This document shows, one piece after another, positions 1-8,034 of a DNA stretch of 41,940 nucleotides. A program made the translations under genes and the position numbers. The stretch comes from JBCCSZ01 sp039199225 (GTDB lineage Bacteria > Bacteroidota > Bacteroidia > Chitinophagales > Saprospiraceae). The DNA lies in assembly GCA_039199225.1 (NCBI GenBank), contig JBCCSZ010000016.1:1-41940 (forward strand), written 5' to 3'. Each line of letters opens with the position of its first letter. Positions within the stretch are counted from its first letter, which is position 1. The notes below the pieces were generated by a model. The model was not told the DNA's origin, ran no database searches, and saw nothing but the letters and a program-made list of their open reading frames with translations.

Positions 1-322
1 AGGTTTTGACACCAGATGCAAAGGCTGTGGCTCCAGCTGCAGAATCGGTAATCAGGGCAGAACTGGAATGCGACTTGTGAAGACCGACAATTGGGAATCG
101 TTCTAGGTTGAGACGGTTGCCATTGCGATACATAGCTGCTGTAATCTGTGTAAGCCCCATGCCGTCGCCAATGAGCAGAATGATGTTTTTAGGCTTTTGG
201 ATGGGTTCTTTTTTTGGCGCTACATTATTGTCGTAAGCAGGTGGAACATCATTTGGAATGATGGCTGCTTTAGGGGTACAGGCAAACAAGGCAGCAGTAA
301 GTAAAAGCAATAAGATTCTCAT
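1..322 (-). CDS. Alkaline phosphatase family lipoprotein (N-terminal 107 residues; runs off the window start)
   Basis: The first 107 residues of a PhoA-type alkaline phosphatase are visible; the 3' part lies outside the window. The start is an ATG at 320-322 followed by a short hydrophobic signal ending in a lipobox (LFAC, Cys at about residue 14), so the protein should be a lipoprotein. After a short linker come the metal-binding GDGMG motif and, near the truncation, TDSAAGATAFASG, which holds the nucleophilic Ser of the D-S-A motif. The family hydrolyses phosphomonoesters to release phosphate outside the cytoplasm. A TAnnTTTG-type -7 element lies just upstream. The family call is firm; the substrate cannot be judged from this fragment. 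Confidence 0.88.
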   Translation of the reverse strand, partial: MRILLLLLTAALFACTPKAAIIPNDVPPAYDNNVAPKKEPIQKPKNIILLIGDGMGLTQITAAMYRNGNRLNLERFPIVGLHKSHSSSALITDSAAGATAFASGVKT

Positions 323-340
323 TGTCTTGGTGAATTTGGG

Positions 341-348
341 CAAATATA
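341..348 (-). promoter_or_regulatory. Candidate -7 promoter element for the alkaline phosphatase gene
   Basis: On the minus strand this reads TATATTTG, an exact match to the Bacteroidota TAnnTTTG -7 consensus, and would give a leader of about 15 nt before the ATG at 322. The nearest TTG for a -33 element is 24 nt upstream, slightly too far, so only the -7 half is well supported. Confidence 0.45.
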
Positions 349-491
349 AGCATCACAAATCGAAAGTATTTTCAATCAATGTTAAGTAACTGATTAATCT
401 AACTTGCATTTGTTCATGAAGGGATAAATTGTCTCTGATTTCCCGCCAAATCTTAGTCACTCAACCTATGGAATACCCTCTTTGCTTTATC

Positions 492-1592
492 CTATCTAGC
501 CAATACGTAGCGTTTTCCAGGTAAGGAGCGAATGACACCCTTAAACTCGAGTTGTAGAAGCAAGGATGCCATTTCACTAGACGATTTTCCCAGTCCGGCA
601 ATCAATCGATCGATGGCCATCTCATCATTTCCATTGAATAATTGGCAGAGTGCCTTTTCTTCTGGCTCTAATTCTGTGAATAGTTGAGGTTGAATCGCCT
701 TGGAGGCATCGATTTCTTCCCATCGCATGTTTTTGACCAGGTCTTCTGCCGATTCGATAAGTGCAGCTTTGTGGGATTTGATGAGGTAATTACAACCTGC
801 ACTGGATTGACTTTTGGCATGTCCAGGCAATGCAAAAACGTCCTTATTATAGCCATTTGCCATTTCTGCACTGATCATCGATCCTCCCTTTCTACCTGTC
901 TCAATGACGACCAGCGCATCACAAAGGGCTGCAATAATGCGATTGCGCATAGGAAAATGACGAGCGTCGACTTCTGTCTGACTGCTGTACTCTGTCAGTA
1001 AGCCACCTCGATTGATCATTTGGCGGGCGGTGGTTCGATGTGGCGCAGGGTAGATTCTGTCGAGGCCGTGACCCAAGACACCAATGGTTTCCATCTGATG
1101 ATTTAATGCCTGTCGATGGGCGACAATGTCGATGCCATATGCCAGGCCACTGACGATGCTTACGCCATAAGGCTGTAGTCCTTCGATGAGTTCTTCGCAA
1201 AGGGTAATGCCAAGTAGGGTAGGCTTTCGAGTACCCACGATGGATACCATTCGGAATTTATTCAAATCGCCCTTGCCGCTGAAATACAGCATGATGGGAG
1301 CATCATAAATCTGCTTGAGTCTGGATGGATAAGCTTCGTCCAGGTAAAACAGTGCTTGAATTCGATGCTTTTCAATGAAAGATATTTCTTGTTCTGCCTC
1401 TTTCAGCACATCCTGACGAGTAATGTGCTTTGCGACAGTTGGGCCAATACCCGGAATTTTGAGAAGGGTCTTTTTAGAGTTTTCAAACACAGCTCTGGCA
1501 CCTCCGCAATAACTAATGAGGTTCCTGGCTGTGATGTGGCCGACGAGCGGTATTTTGGTCAGCCCAATTTGATAGATTAAATCGTTCGACAT
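492..1592 (-). CDS. dprA: DNA-processing protein DprA (Smf family)
   Basis: DprA binds incoming single-stranded DNA during natural transformation and loads RecA; it is cytoplasmic. The 366-residue length is normal. The N-terminus carries a helix-hairpin-helix-like region (around residues 40-60, including KIPGIGPTVAKHI). The Rossmann-type core follows, with VGTRKPT, SGLAYGIDIVAHRQAL, the GRKGGSMISAEMANGYNKDVFALPG stretch and the NYLIKSHKAAL motif. The last 60 or so residues resemble the DprA winged-helix domain. The ATG at 1592 gives the complete N-terminal helix. It stands alone, with a 170-nt gap to the phosphatase gene. No other competence gene is visible in the window, so an active transformation pathway is not shown. 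Confidence 0.96.
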   Translation of the reverse strand: MSNDLIYQIGLTKIPLVGHITARNLISYCGGARAVFENSKKTLLKIPGIGPTVAKHITRQDVLKEAEQEISFIEKHRIQALFYLDEAYPSRLKQIYDAPIMLYFSGKGDLNKFRMVSIVGTRKPTLLGITLCEELIEGLQPYGVSIVSGLAYGIDIVAHRQALNHQMETIGVLGHGLDRIYPAPHRTTARQMINRGGLLTEYSSQTEVDARHFPMRNRIIAALCDALVVIETGRKGGSMISAEMANGYNKDVFALPGHAKSQSSAGCNYLIKSHKAALIESAEDLVKNMRWEEIDASKAIQPQLFTELEPEEKALCQLFNGNDEMAIDRLIAGLGKSSSEMASLLLQLEFKGVIRSLPGKRYVLAR

Positions 1593-2093
1593 GTTGAATC
1601 AATTAAGTACTTGAATTAGAGGTCAGTAAGTGCCTAGACAAATTGAATAAATGATGGCTTATTTTGAACGACTTTCACCTCTATACTTCGCTAAAAATAT
1701 GCGCCATAGCTCTGTCTGTGTTTTTTGCCTCGTCTACAGATGGAACCCATCTCAAACGAAGGATAACGTAGCTTTGTCCAGTCACTTAGTTTGTAGAACT
1801 AAATGAACCAATAGTTTGCATGAAATCTTTCCATCTACTTCATCTAAAATGCTCGCCGATGCTACGGAATCGCTTGTGCTTTTTACTTCGCCTGTGAAAA
1901 ATTTCTCTCCAACTCATGCTTGGCTCAATGTGTACAAGCTGCTCAAAAAGTTGATGCTAAAGAATCGTTACAATGAGCATTTTCAGACCGATAATTTAAA
2001 ATGAAATCATGCGCTCAATGAACCCGGCTCGCTTACAAGTTGTCTCTAATGTCAATAATTTACAGATAATTTAACCAAATGAGGTAGAAAGAG
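1593..2093. other. Intergenic region without a supportable gene
   Basis: About 500 bases between the divergent dprA and SH3-protein genes. A 62-codon plus-strand frame (1816-2004) has no recognisable motif and an ordinary noncoding look. I see no tRNA, repeat or convincing hairpin. Confidence 0.6.
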
Positions 2094-2101
2094 TACATTT
2101 G
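2094..2101 (+). promoter_or_regulatory. Candidate -7 promoter element for the SH3-domain gene
   Basis: TACATTTG matches the TAnnTTTG consensus exactly and ends 24 nt before the ATG at 2126, leaving a leader of about 20 nt. No TTG is seen at the expected -33 distance, so the call is tentative. Confidence 0.4.
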
Positions 2102-2125
2102 TAAAGCTATTAATCTCTTTGACTT

Positions 2126-2674
2126 ATGAGCCAACCCAAGAAAAGTCTTCTCCCAAGACTTGAAGTATGGATCATTCTGGTCTTCTTTGGCAGCTTTATC
2201 ATGTGGGCTGTATCGCAATGCAATGATACCAAGCAGCAATACGAAGACGTTGTTGATTCCGAGCTGGAAGAAGATTCAGAAGACGAGACAGTTGCAACCG
2301 ACACGCTTGCAAACCCGGCAAGCAATACAACTGCTTCCACCACCAATACTGCCTCTGCACCCTCAAACAATGAGCAGAACGCTACTTCCGTCGCTCGGAC
2401 CAATCAGGGGAGCTTTACCCGCTTATATGTTACCATTGATAAGCTGAAGCTGCGCACAGGTCCAAGCCTGGATAGTGCCGTGTTGCTGGAATTACCACTA
2501 TTTAGCCAAGTTCAGTTTCTTGGCGAAATGACAGATTCGACACAGCGCATCAATCTGGGTGTCGAGATGGCCGATGAGCCCTGGGTAAAAGTCCGACACA
2601 AAAGAGGCTTTGAAGGCTGGGTCTACGGAGCAGGGGTTCACTACCACAAGATGAAGCGCAAGGGAGTCCGATAG
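2126..2674 (+). CDS. Membrane-anchored bacterial SH3-domain protein
   Basis: A 182-residue protein with a short basic N-terminus, one membrane segment (about residues 13-31), an acidic then Thr/Ser/Asn-rich linker (about 35-95), and a C-terminal SH3b-like domain (about 100-172). The SH3b signs are LYVTIDKLKLRTGPSLDSAVLLELPLF at its start and a closing WVKVRHKRGFEGWVYG. SH3b domains usually bind cell-wall peptides or proteins, so a periplasmic wall-sensing or scaffolding role is likely (inference). No enzyme domain is present. The gene is monocistronic and convergent with the GH73-like gene across a shared hairpin. That neighbour is also wall-related, but a functional link is speculative. Confidence 0.8.
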   Translation: MSQPKKSLLPRLEVWIILVFFGSFIMWAVSQCNDTKQQYEDVVDSELEEDSEDETVATDTLANPASNTTASTTNTASAPSNNEQNATSVARTNQGSFTRLYVTIDKLKLRTGPSLDSAVLLELPLFSQVQFLGEMTDSTQRINLGVEMADEPWVKVRHKRGFEGWVYGAGVHYHKMKRKGVR

Positions 2675-2733
2675 CGGCAAAACGGTCCAATTATCCGCAA
2701 AAGTCTCTCTGTGGCATCCATCTACAAAAGCGA

Positions 2734-2762
2734 GATGCTCCTGTCCAACGAACAGGAGCATC
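2734..2762. terminator. Bidirectional terminator-like hairpin
   Basis: A perfect 11-bp inverted repeat (arms 2734-2744 and 2752-2762) around a 7-nt loop, placed between convergent genes ending at 2674 and 2812. The minus-strand side is followed by a short T run; the plus-strand side has only TTT. This suggests it serves both genes. Confidence 0.7.
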
Positions 2763-2811
2763 GGGTTTGCCACTGGTAAAAGTCATTGATAAGCCCTCAC
2801 AATAACCGTCT

Positions 2812-3564
2812 CTACACTTTATCGAATTGATGCAATTGATAATCCTCGATTATTCTTATCAACGACTTGGCAAGTGAGCTGAAGTCTGAAAAACCAGCTT
2901 TCTCCAGTCCTCTGGCCCATCCCTTATAGTCCGTGACATTCAGTTTTTTCAAATGTGCAAATTTACCTTCGTTTAGGTAAACGCTGTGGTCGCGAAAACT
3001 GCTCCAGGCACTCTCATAATGCCGATAACAGGCATCGGAATAGGTACCGCTATCCCCCTGCCAGCTACTCGTACATGGCAAGGCGAAATGATTGTTACCC
3101 TTCAGGCTCATATCCCGCTGGCCAGCAAAGCTGTGCAAAAGTGCATTGGCCAAGGTGATAGAGGCGGGAATACCAAACTTTTTCTGCTCGTTTTGAGCCA
3201 CATGCGCAAAGCGCTTCAAATAAGCCATCTTGGTGCTTTCCTCAATACTAGCCAATTCGGATTTTATCAAGGGAGCCTTCTCTCGGCCGATGAACGGTAG
3301 ACGAATGCGATCGAAAAAGCTGCTCTCGTTTTTTTGGGGCTTGACCTGCTTTTGAGTCAACAATACCTCCTTCTTTTTCTCTCTCTTATCAGGTGCCTCC
3401 ATACGCACGCCTGGCGTCGGACCAGGCTCAGGATTGTTTAAATTTACCGAGAAGCTGAAATCTTTGCTCAAAAAGACGTACAGCACGAAAGAAATCAAAA
3501 ATATCTTGAACCAATTATCTTTAGCATATTGTAGTATCTCTTGCGAGGATGCCCAATTTTTCAT
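2812..3564 (-). CDS. Membrane-anchored GH73-like (glucosaminidase) protein with an altered catalytic position
   Basis: A 250-residue protein with a single membrane anchor (about residues 19-33), a Pro/Lys-rich linker, and a C-terminal domain of the GH73 N-acetylglucosaminidase type (about 110-248). Family marks are FGIPASITLANALL, GNNHFALPC, SFRDHSVYL, DYKGWARGLEKAGF and the closing IRIIEDYQLHQFDK. GH73 enzymes cleave glycan strands of peptidoglycan. The family normally has Glu in the AxxxLES position; here the codon at 3133-3135 gives His144 (ALLHSFAG). Catalysis by the usual route is therefore doubtful, and the domain may bind rather than cut peptidoglycan (inference). The ATG at 3564 is supported by a well-placed promoter upstream. 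Confidence 0.85.
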   Translation of the reverse strand: MKNWASSQEILQYAKDNWFKIFLISFVLYVFLSKDFSFSVNLNNPEPGPTPGVRMEAPDKREKKKEVLLTQKQVKPQKNESSFFDRIRLPFIGREKAPLIKSELASIEESTKMAYLKRFAHVAQNEQKKFGIPASITLANALLHSFAGQRDMSLKGNNHFALPCTSSWQGDSGTYSDACYRHYESAWSSFRDHSVYLNEGKFAHLKKLNVTDYKGWARGLEKAGFSDFSSLAKSLIRIIEDYQLHQFDKV

Positions 3565-3603
3565 CGTATCTTGTTTTTGCAGCCTATGAATTGTAAGACC
3601 TTA

Positions 3604-3634
3604 CAAATCTAAAACAAAAAGTTTTTAAAATCAA
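3604..3634 (-). promoter_or_regulatory. Bacteroidota-type promoter of the GH73-like gene
   Basis: On the minus strand a TTG (3632-3634) is followed after 20 nt by TAGATTTG (3604-3611), matching the TTG-N19/20-TAnnTTTG pattern. The predicted leader to the ATG at 3564 is about 35 nt. Confidence 0.6.
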
Positions 3635-3666
3635 CATATTGTTTTAAATAATAAAACATATTGTTT
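3634..3666. repeat. Direct repeat of ACATATTGTTT in a divergent intergenic region
   Basis: Two exact 11-bp copies at 3634-3644 and 3656-3666, start to start 22 bp (about two helical turns), lie between the divergent GH73-like and membrane-protein genes. This could be a regulator site, but the stretch is very AT-rich and chance is possible. Confidence 0.4.
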
Positions 3667-3700
3667 GTTTTAATGTGTGCTGATCAACCACAAAGAAGTT

Positions 3701-4147
3701 ATGAAAGACGAGATTCTCGATCTGGAAGAGGAAGAATCATTTATTCCTACTTACTATTGTTTCATTGGAATAATGAGGTTGCTTTTACTCCTGTTCGTTT
3801 TGTATCGCTTAGCTACAACGCTGAGATACAGACCTGCCATAGAAGATATGACGACTCAGGAAATAATGTCAGGTATTTTAGTGGTTATTGCCTACGGTGG
3901 CTTTATAATTTACAATCTTATGCAGGGCGTCAAGGAGGTTCAGCGGAGCCCTAAAATTTTTACCAGAATTCGCTTCCGTGCCTTTTCCGTTGTCATTTCG
4001 ATTATTTTATGCTCGGGGCTGTTGTATTCGACTTACCCTTATTTTGACGATTTGCAAAACCCGACGGTTATTCAAAATATAGACTTAACCATCATACTAG
4101 GTATTCTGGTTTTGTTTGATGTGAGATACGCCAGACGATCGGCCTGA
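3701..4147 (+). CDS. Small integral membrane protein of unknown function
   Basis: I do not recognise the family. From the ATG at 3701 the protein has 148 residues: a short acidic N-terminus (DEILDLEEEESF), then about four hydrophobic segments (near residues 20-38, 58-76, 95-112 and 127-140) with charged loops, ending in a basic tail. An upstream GTG at 3677 is in frame, but the ATG is preferred because the added residues are unremarkable. The stop lies only 7 nt from the convergent glycosyltransferase stop, with no terminator between. Function unknown. Confidence 0.7.
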   Translation: MKDEILDLEEEESFIPTYYCFIGIMRLLLLLFVLYRLATTLRYRPAIEDMTTQEIMSGILVVIAYGGFIIYNLMQGVKEVQRSPKIFTRIRFRAFSVVISIILCSGLLYSTYPYFDDLQNPTVIQNIDLTIILGILVLFDVRYARRSA

Positions 4148-4154
4148 AATAGTC

Positions 4155-6074
4155 TTATTGATATTGTTGGACTTTGTTGGAATTGCCAAGAGCCTGGTAG
4201 ATTTTTACCAACTCCTGTCGAATGCGTGGATCACCCGGTGCGAGCTGCATGCCATACTTTTCCAAATACTTTAAAGCATTGCCTGTAAAATTGCTGCCAC
4301 TGGCGGCAAAACGGCTACCTACTTCGTAACACCAATTGGCCAGCTTATCATTGTCGGTACCTTTGTCGATGAGAAATTCGAGGTAGGTGTCGATGTAGTC
4401 GATATTGGGTTTGGTGAGGATGAGATTTTTAAACTGGGATAATAATTTGTCCAAATTACCATCTGCTTTGTACTGTTCTGCCACTACACCGCTGTACATT
4501 TTAATGGCAGAACCATAACGCGGATTCACTTCCATGGCTTTGCGTACATAGGCATCCACCTGCTCCAATAATGCTTGTTTCTGAGCTGGCGCGTTTTCGG
4601 CAAGGTACTCCTTAAACAAAGCTGTTCCCATGAATAAATTGGCCCTGGCGCTGTTTTTAGACACCTTGATGGCTGCTTCATTCAAACTGAGGGCATTCTT
4701 CCAGGCAGGAACCCTCATCAAGGTCTTCGTGGCAAAACCAATGACCAGCAAGGCAGCCAATCCAATGCTGAGCAAGTTACTCGTTTCCCCTTCGCCCTGG
4801 GTCCATTTGGGCAATTGATGTCCAATAAACCAGCCAGCAATGAGGCAAAAGCCTATGGATGGCATGTAAATAAAGCGCTCATTCATAAAAGTCCCAACCG
4901 TAAATGGCACATTGGAAACAATGGAGAGCGTCAAAAAGTAAAATAAAATGCCATAGGACCACAAGCGTTTTTTCTTCAAACCAATCAGCCCCAAGACACC
5001 GACTCCCAAGTTGATAACCAACGACAGGATGGATTGCCATTCACTCCAATTCATAATGGGAATGTGGTAGGGATAGTAATCATGGGTCAATGGATGAGGA
5101 ATGAATAGCAACTTGATGTACAGGCCCAAAGTGTAAAACACAGTTGCAAATCGCTCCGCTGCAGACATGCCTGCGAAGGGATTATTCATAATATCGTTCA
5201 TCTCTGTTCCACTGTCGAGTAGATAACCGATGACACTGGTGCGAAGGCTGATATAGGCGAGGCTGCAAATGAGCAAAACAGCTGTTGCTATACCCGTTTT
5301 TCCCCAATCTGGTTTTCGGAAAAAGTACAAGCTCAGGGGGATGACTGCTACAAAGGTCAAGGCTGATTCCTTGGCTAGGAGCGCTAAAAAGAAGGTAATG
5401 GCCATAGCGAACAACCACAGCCATTGGCCGGACCGATGATACCTGAAAGCATAATATAGAGCAGCCAAAGCCCCCATCAAACACATAATTTCGTCCCGCC
5501 CTTTGACATTCGCAACGACTTCGCTGTGTACCGGATGGCAGATGAACAGCAAAGCGGCCACAAATGGCAGGCCGATGTACCAGTTCACTTTGGGCTTCGC
5601 CGTCGGCCACATCGTGTGGAAGAGGCGGAAAACCAATAGACCGGTTAAAGCATACAACAAAATATTGATGAAGTGGCTGACCTTCGGATTTTCCTTGAAA
5701 AGGGCATATTCAACGGCAAAGGTAGCGATGGAAAGCGGACGATAACGTCCGCCGACAACCAAATCGCGCTGGCCACCGAAATAACCCGAGAAGCTCTCCG
5801 TCGTCATAATTTCTTTGATGCCACCAAAGCCTTTCTTGACGTAGGAGTTGTTGGTAAAAACGATTTGATCGTCGAGTACGTACTCAAAATTGATGGATAG
5901 GCTGTAGAGGCCGAAAGCCAACAGAGCGATGATGAGGCCCGGTATCCAATGCTTAGACCAAAAACCTTTAGATGTAGCCTTATCGGGGACCGATGCTTGG
6001 TCCACCTGCTTATCGATGGGCTCTTGGCTTGGAGTCGATTTCTTTTTGGTCTTTGCCCGTTTTTTGGCCGCCAT
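4155..6074 (-). CDS. TMTC-like GT-C family glycosyltransferase with C-terminal TPR region
   Basis: A 639-residue polytopic membrane protein. A Lys-rich cytoplasmic N-terminus (1-40) leads into about ten hydrophobic segments up to about residue 440, then a soluble helical region with TPR-like repeats (about 450-639). The first extracytoplasmic loop has the acidic pair D68-D69 (EYVLDDQIVFTNN) and GRYRPLS; a later loop has HPVHSEVVANVKGRDE. These are marks of the PMT/TMTC-type GT-C fold, which moves a sugar from a polyprenyl-phosphate donor to an acceptor, usually a protein. Target and sugar are unknown. Secreted T9SS proteins nearby are possible substrates, but that is only inference. It is convergent with the upstream-numbered membrane protein. 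Confidence 0.8.
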   Translation of the reverse strand: MAAKKRAKTKKKSTPSQEPIDKQVDQASVPDKATSKGFWSKHWIPGLIIALLAFGLYSLSINFEYVLDDQIVFTNNSYVKKGFGGIKEIMTTESFSGYFGGQRDLVVGGRYRPLSIATFAVEYALFKENPKVSHFINILLYALTGLLVFRLFHTMWPTAKPKVNWYIGLPFVAALLFICHPVHSEVVANVKGRDEIMCLMGALAALYYAFRYHRSGQWLWLFAMAITFFLALLAKESALTFVAVIPLSLYFFRKPDWGKTGIATAVLLICSLAYISLRTSVIGYLLDSGTEMNDIMNNPFAGMSAAERFATVFYTLGLYIKLLFIPHPLTHDYYPYHIPIMNWSEWQSILSLVINLGVGVLGLIGLKKKRLWSYGILFYFLTLSIVSNVPFTVGTFMNERFIYMPSIGFCLIAGWFIGHQLPKWTQGEGETSNLLSIGLAALLVIGFATKTLMRVPAWKNALSLNEAAIKVSKNSARANLFMGTALFKEYLAENAPAQKQALLEQVDAYVRKAMEVNPRYGSAIKMYSGVVAEQYKADGNLDKLLSQFKNLILTKPNIDYIDTYLEFLIDKGTDNDKLANWCYEVGSRFAASGSNFTGNALKYLEKYGMQLAPGDPRIRQELVKIYQALGNSNKVQQYQ

Positions 6075-6213
6075 AGATGAAGTATCTGCTTTAAGGTCTT
6101 TATACCGATTTGAAGAACTTTGGTTACAAAATCAGGGACCTATCCTCCGGAGAAAGACGACCAGATGGCAGCAGACTATTGGATGGCTTGATGGTTGGGA
6201 TGCACTTAGTTCT

Positions 6214-6597
6214 CTAGGCAATCGCCTGCTTCAAGGCACCGATACTGATGTTATGATGCGACGTATTGTACACGGCCTTGCCACCTTTGAGTAAGATAAC
6301 CTGTGGAGATTGGTGAATAACCCCCGTCAGGTCTGCTACTTTGTTGGAAATGTCCCGATGATTCAAAAGGTCAAGATAGTAAAAATCGAGTTCCTCCTCT
6401 TGAAAATCCCATTCTCTTTCCAACTGGAATTTAGACATGGCACTGATTCCGCAGGTGACACTGTGTTTGAAGATGACTGCCGGCCGTTGGTGCGAACCCT
6501 CGATGATTTGTTGGAGTTGGTCCATAGAGTCCAAAACTTTCCATTCTCTTCTGATGTCGCTTTCTTTGTCTGAGCGGAAACGGTCTAAGAATCCCAT
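6214..6597 (-). CDS. ytxJ: Bacillithiol-system redox protein YtxJ (monothiol bacilliredoxin, BrxC-like)
   Basis: A 127-residue thioredoxin-fold protein of normal family length. The key motif is KHSVTCGIS, with a single Cys (C49) where B. subtilis BrxC/YtxJ has TCPIS. The later VIHQSPQVILLKGGKAVYNTSHHNIS matches the cis-Pro region and end of the fold. The family removes bacillithiol from S-thiolated proteins in the cytoplasm, so this gene implies that the organism makes bacillithiol, although no biosynthesis gene (bshA/B/C) lies in the window. The next genes on the same strand (OsmC fusion, MOSC protein) also concern thiols or sulfur, but 200 nt separate them. Confidence 0.9.
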   Translation of the reverse strand: MGFLDRFRSDKESDIRREWKVLDSMDQLQQIIEGSHQRPAVIFKHSVTCGISAMSKFQLEREWDFQEEELDFYYLDLLNHRDISNKVADLTGVIHQSPQVILLKGGKAVYNTSHHNISIGALKQAIA

Positions 6598-6811
6598 GTG
6601 ATTTAATTTTCTGCTTAGTTTGTGAGATTAATGTGATACAAAAGGCAGCTTTGCACCGCTATCTGTGGGTCAAAATGAATGCTGCTTTGTGTCAATGTGC
6701 GAATTATTAACCTTTGGAGCAGAGAATTTGTTCGGAAACCTGTAAGAGTTGCCAGCGAAGGTTTTAAAGGAGACATACCCTGATTAAAAAAGCGGTAGAC
6801 GGTGAGAATTT

Positions 6812-8023
6812 TTATGCCAGAACCGTATCCACCCGCACCTCCGCATGCAGGGTCCGATGCACCGGACAGCGATCGGCGATTTCCAATAGTCGAGCCTTCT
6901 GTTCTGCCGTCAAATCCCCTTCCAATTCAATCACTCGTTCGAAATGATCCAATTTGCTATTGGACTTTTCGCAGTCATGGCAGTCGTCTACGTACCTCTT
7001 GAAGTGATTTAAATGAACCGTCACTTCTTCCAGTGGCCATTTTTTGCGCTTGGCATACATTTTCAAAGTCATCGCCGTACAGGCACCCAAAGAGGCCGAT
7101 AAAAAGCCATAGGGATCGGGACCAAAGTCGTTGCCACCGACGCTTCCTGGCTCATCCGCGATCAGCTTGTGAATGCCTGCTAGAATTTCGGTTGTATAGC
7201 CCGGTTCATTGTCCAGGCGTACCACCACCTGCCGGTCCGTCCTCAGCGGCTCTTCCTCCTCTTGGACAATGTAGCGGCTGACCCAAGTTGCAATGACGTT
7301 GCCGACATAGGCCGCATCCTTTTTATTGGTCAGCATATGGTTGGCACCATCCAGGGTGATGAAGCTTTTGGGGTGACGTGCCGCATGGTAAATTTGCGCG
7401 GCATTTTCTATTTCTACCGTTCGGTCCTGGGGAGAGTGGAGCACCAAAATAGGTTTGCGAAGATCAGCCAGGATTTTAAACATATTTTTGCTGTTTAAAT
7501 CATGGAGAAATGCTCGCTTGATGGTGAATTCTCGCCCGCCAATATGGACCATCGCCTTGCCCTCCGCCTGAATATCTTCCAGTTTGTCTCGCAGCAGATG
7601 TTGTACGTGCTTGGGTTCTGAAGGCGCACCAATAGTAGCTACAGCTCGGACAGACGCCAGGCGATCGGCTGCAAAAATAACGGCTGCGCCTCCCAGAGAA
7701 TGGCCAATCAAAATACTGGGTGCCTCGTAGTGGGTTTCGAGAAATTCAGCTGCTGCCATCAAATCATCGACATTAGAAGTAAAGGTCGTATCGGCAAAAT
7801 CGCCTTCGCTTTCGCCCAGGCCCGTAAAATCAAAGCGCAAGACCGCGATGCCGTCCATGGTCAAGGCACGGCTGATGTGGCGGGTCGCACTGAGGTTTTT
7901 ATTGCCGGTAAATACGTGGGCAAAAATGGCATAGGCAATGGGATATTGGTCCACTGGTAGCTCCAGTCGAGCAGCCAAGTTGTAGCCATTGCGGTTGGTA
8001 AAGGCGACTTTTTTGAACTTCAT
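6812..8023 (-). CDS. Bifunctional alpha/beta hydrolase / OsmC family protein
   Basis: A fusion of two enzyme domains in 403 residues. The hydrolase (about 1-255) has the nucleophile elbow GHSLGG (S109), acid D200 in HSPQD and H229 in GANHML. The OsmC domain (about 265-403) has its peroxidatic and resolving cysteines in LGACTAMTL (C315) and DRCPVHRTL (C386), plus an internal CxxC (C348, C351) that I recall as typical of this fused subfamily. OsmC proteins reduce organic hydroperoxides with thiols; the hydrolase may supply or clear an ester substrate (inference). The frame stays open upstream to 8197, but that part overlaps the MOSC gene and lacks homology, so the ATG at 8023 is chosen; it follows the MOSC stop by 11 nt. 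Confidence 0.92.
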   Translation of the reverse strand: MKFKKVAFTNRNGYNLAARLELPVDQYPIAYAIFAHVFTGNKNLSATRHISRALTMDGIAVLRFDFTGLGESEGDFADTTFTSNVDDLMAAAEFLETHYEAPSILIGHSLGGAAVIFAADRLASVRAVATIGAPSEPKHVQHLLRDKLEDIQAEGKAMVHIGGREFTIKRAFLHDLNSKNMFKILADLRKPILVLHSPQDRTVEIENAAQIYHAARHPKSFITLDGANHMLTNKKDAAYVGNVIATWVSRYIVQEEEEPLRTDRQVVVRLDNEPGYTTEILAGIHKLIADEPGSVGGNDFGPDPYGFLSASLGACTAMTLKMYAKRKKWPLEEVTVHLNHFKRYVDDCHDCEKSNSKLDHFERVIELEGDLTAEQKARLLEIADRCPVHRTLHAEVRVDTVLA

Positions 8024-8034
8024 TTTTTGACTTT

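Noticed and set aside
1816..2004. 62-codon plus-strand frame in the dprA to SH3-gene gap
   Set aside because: No motif, no ATG-proximal promoter of its own, and ordinary noncoding composition.
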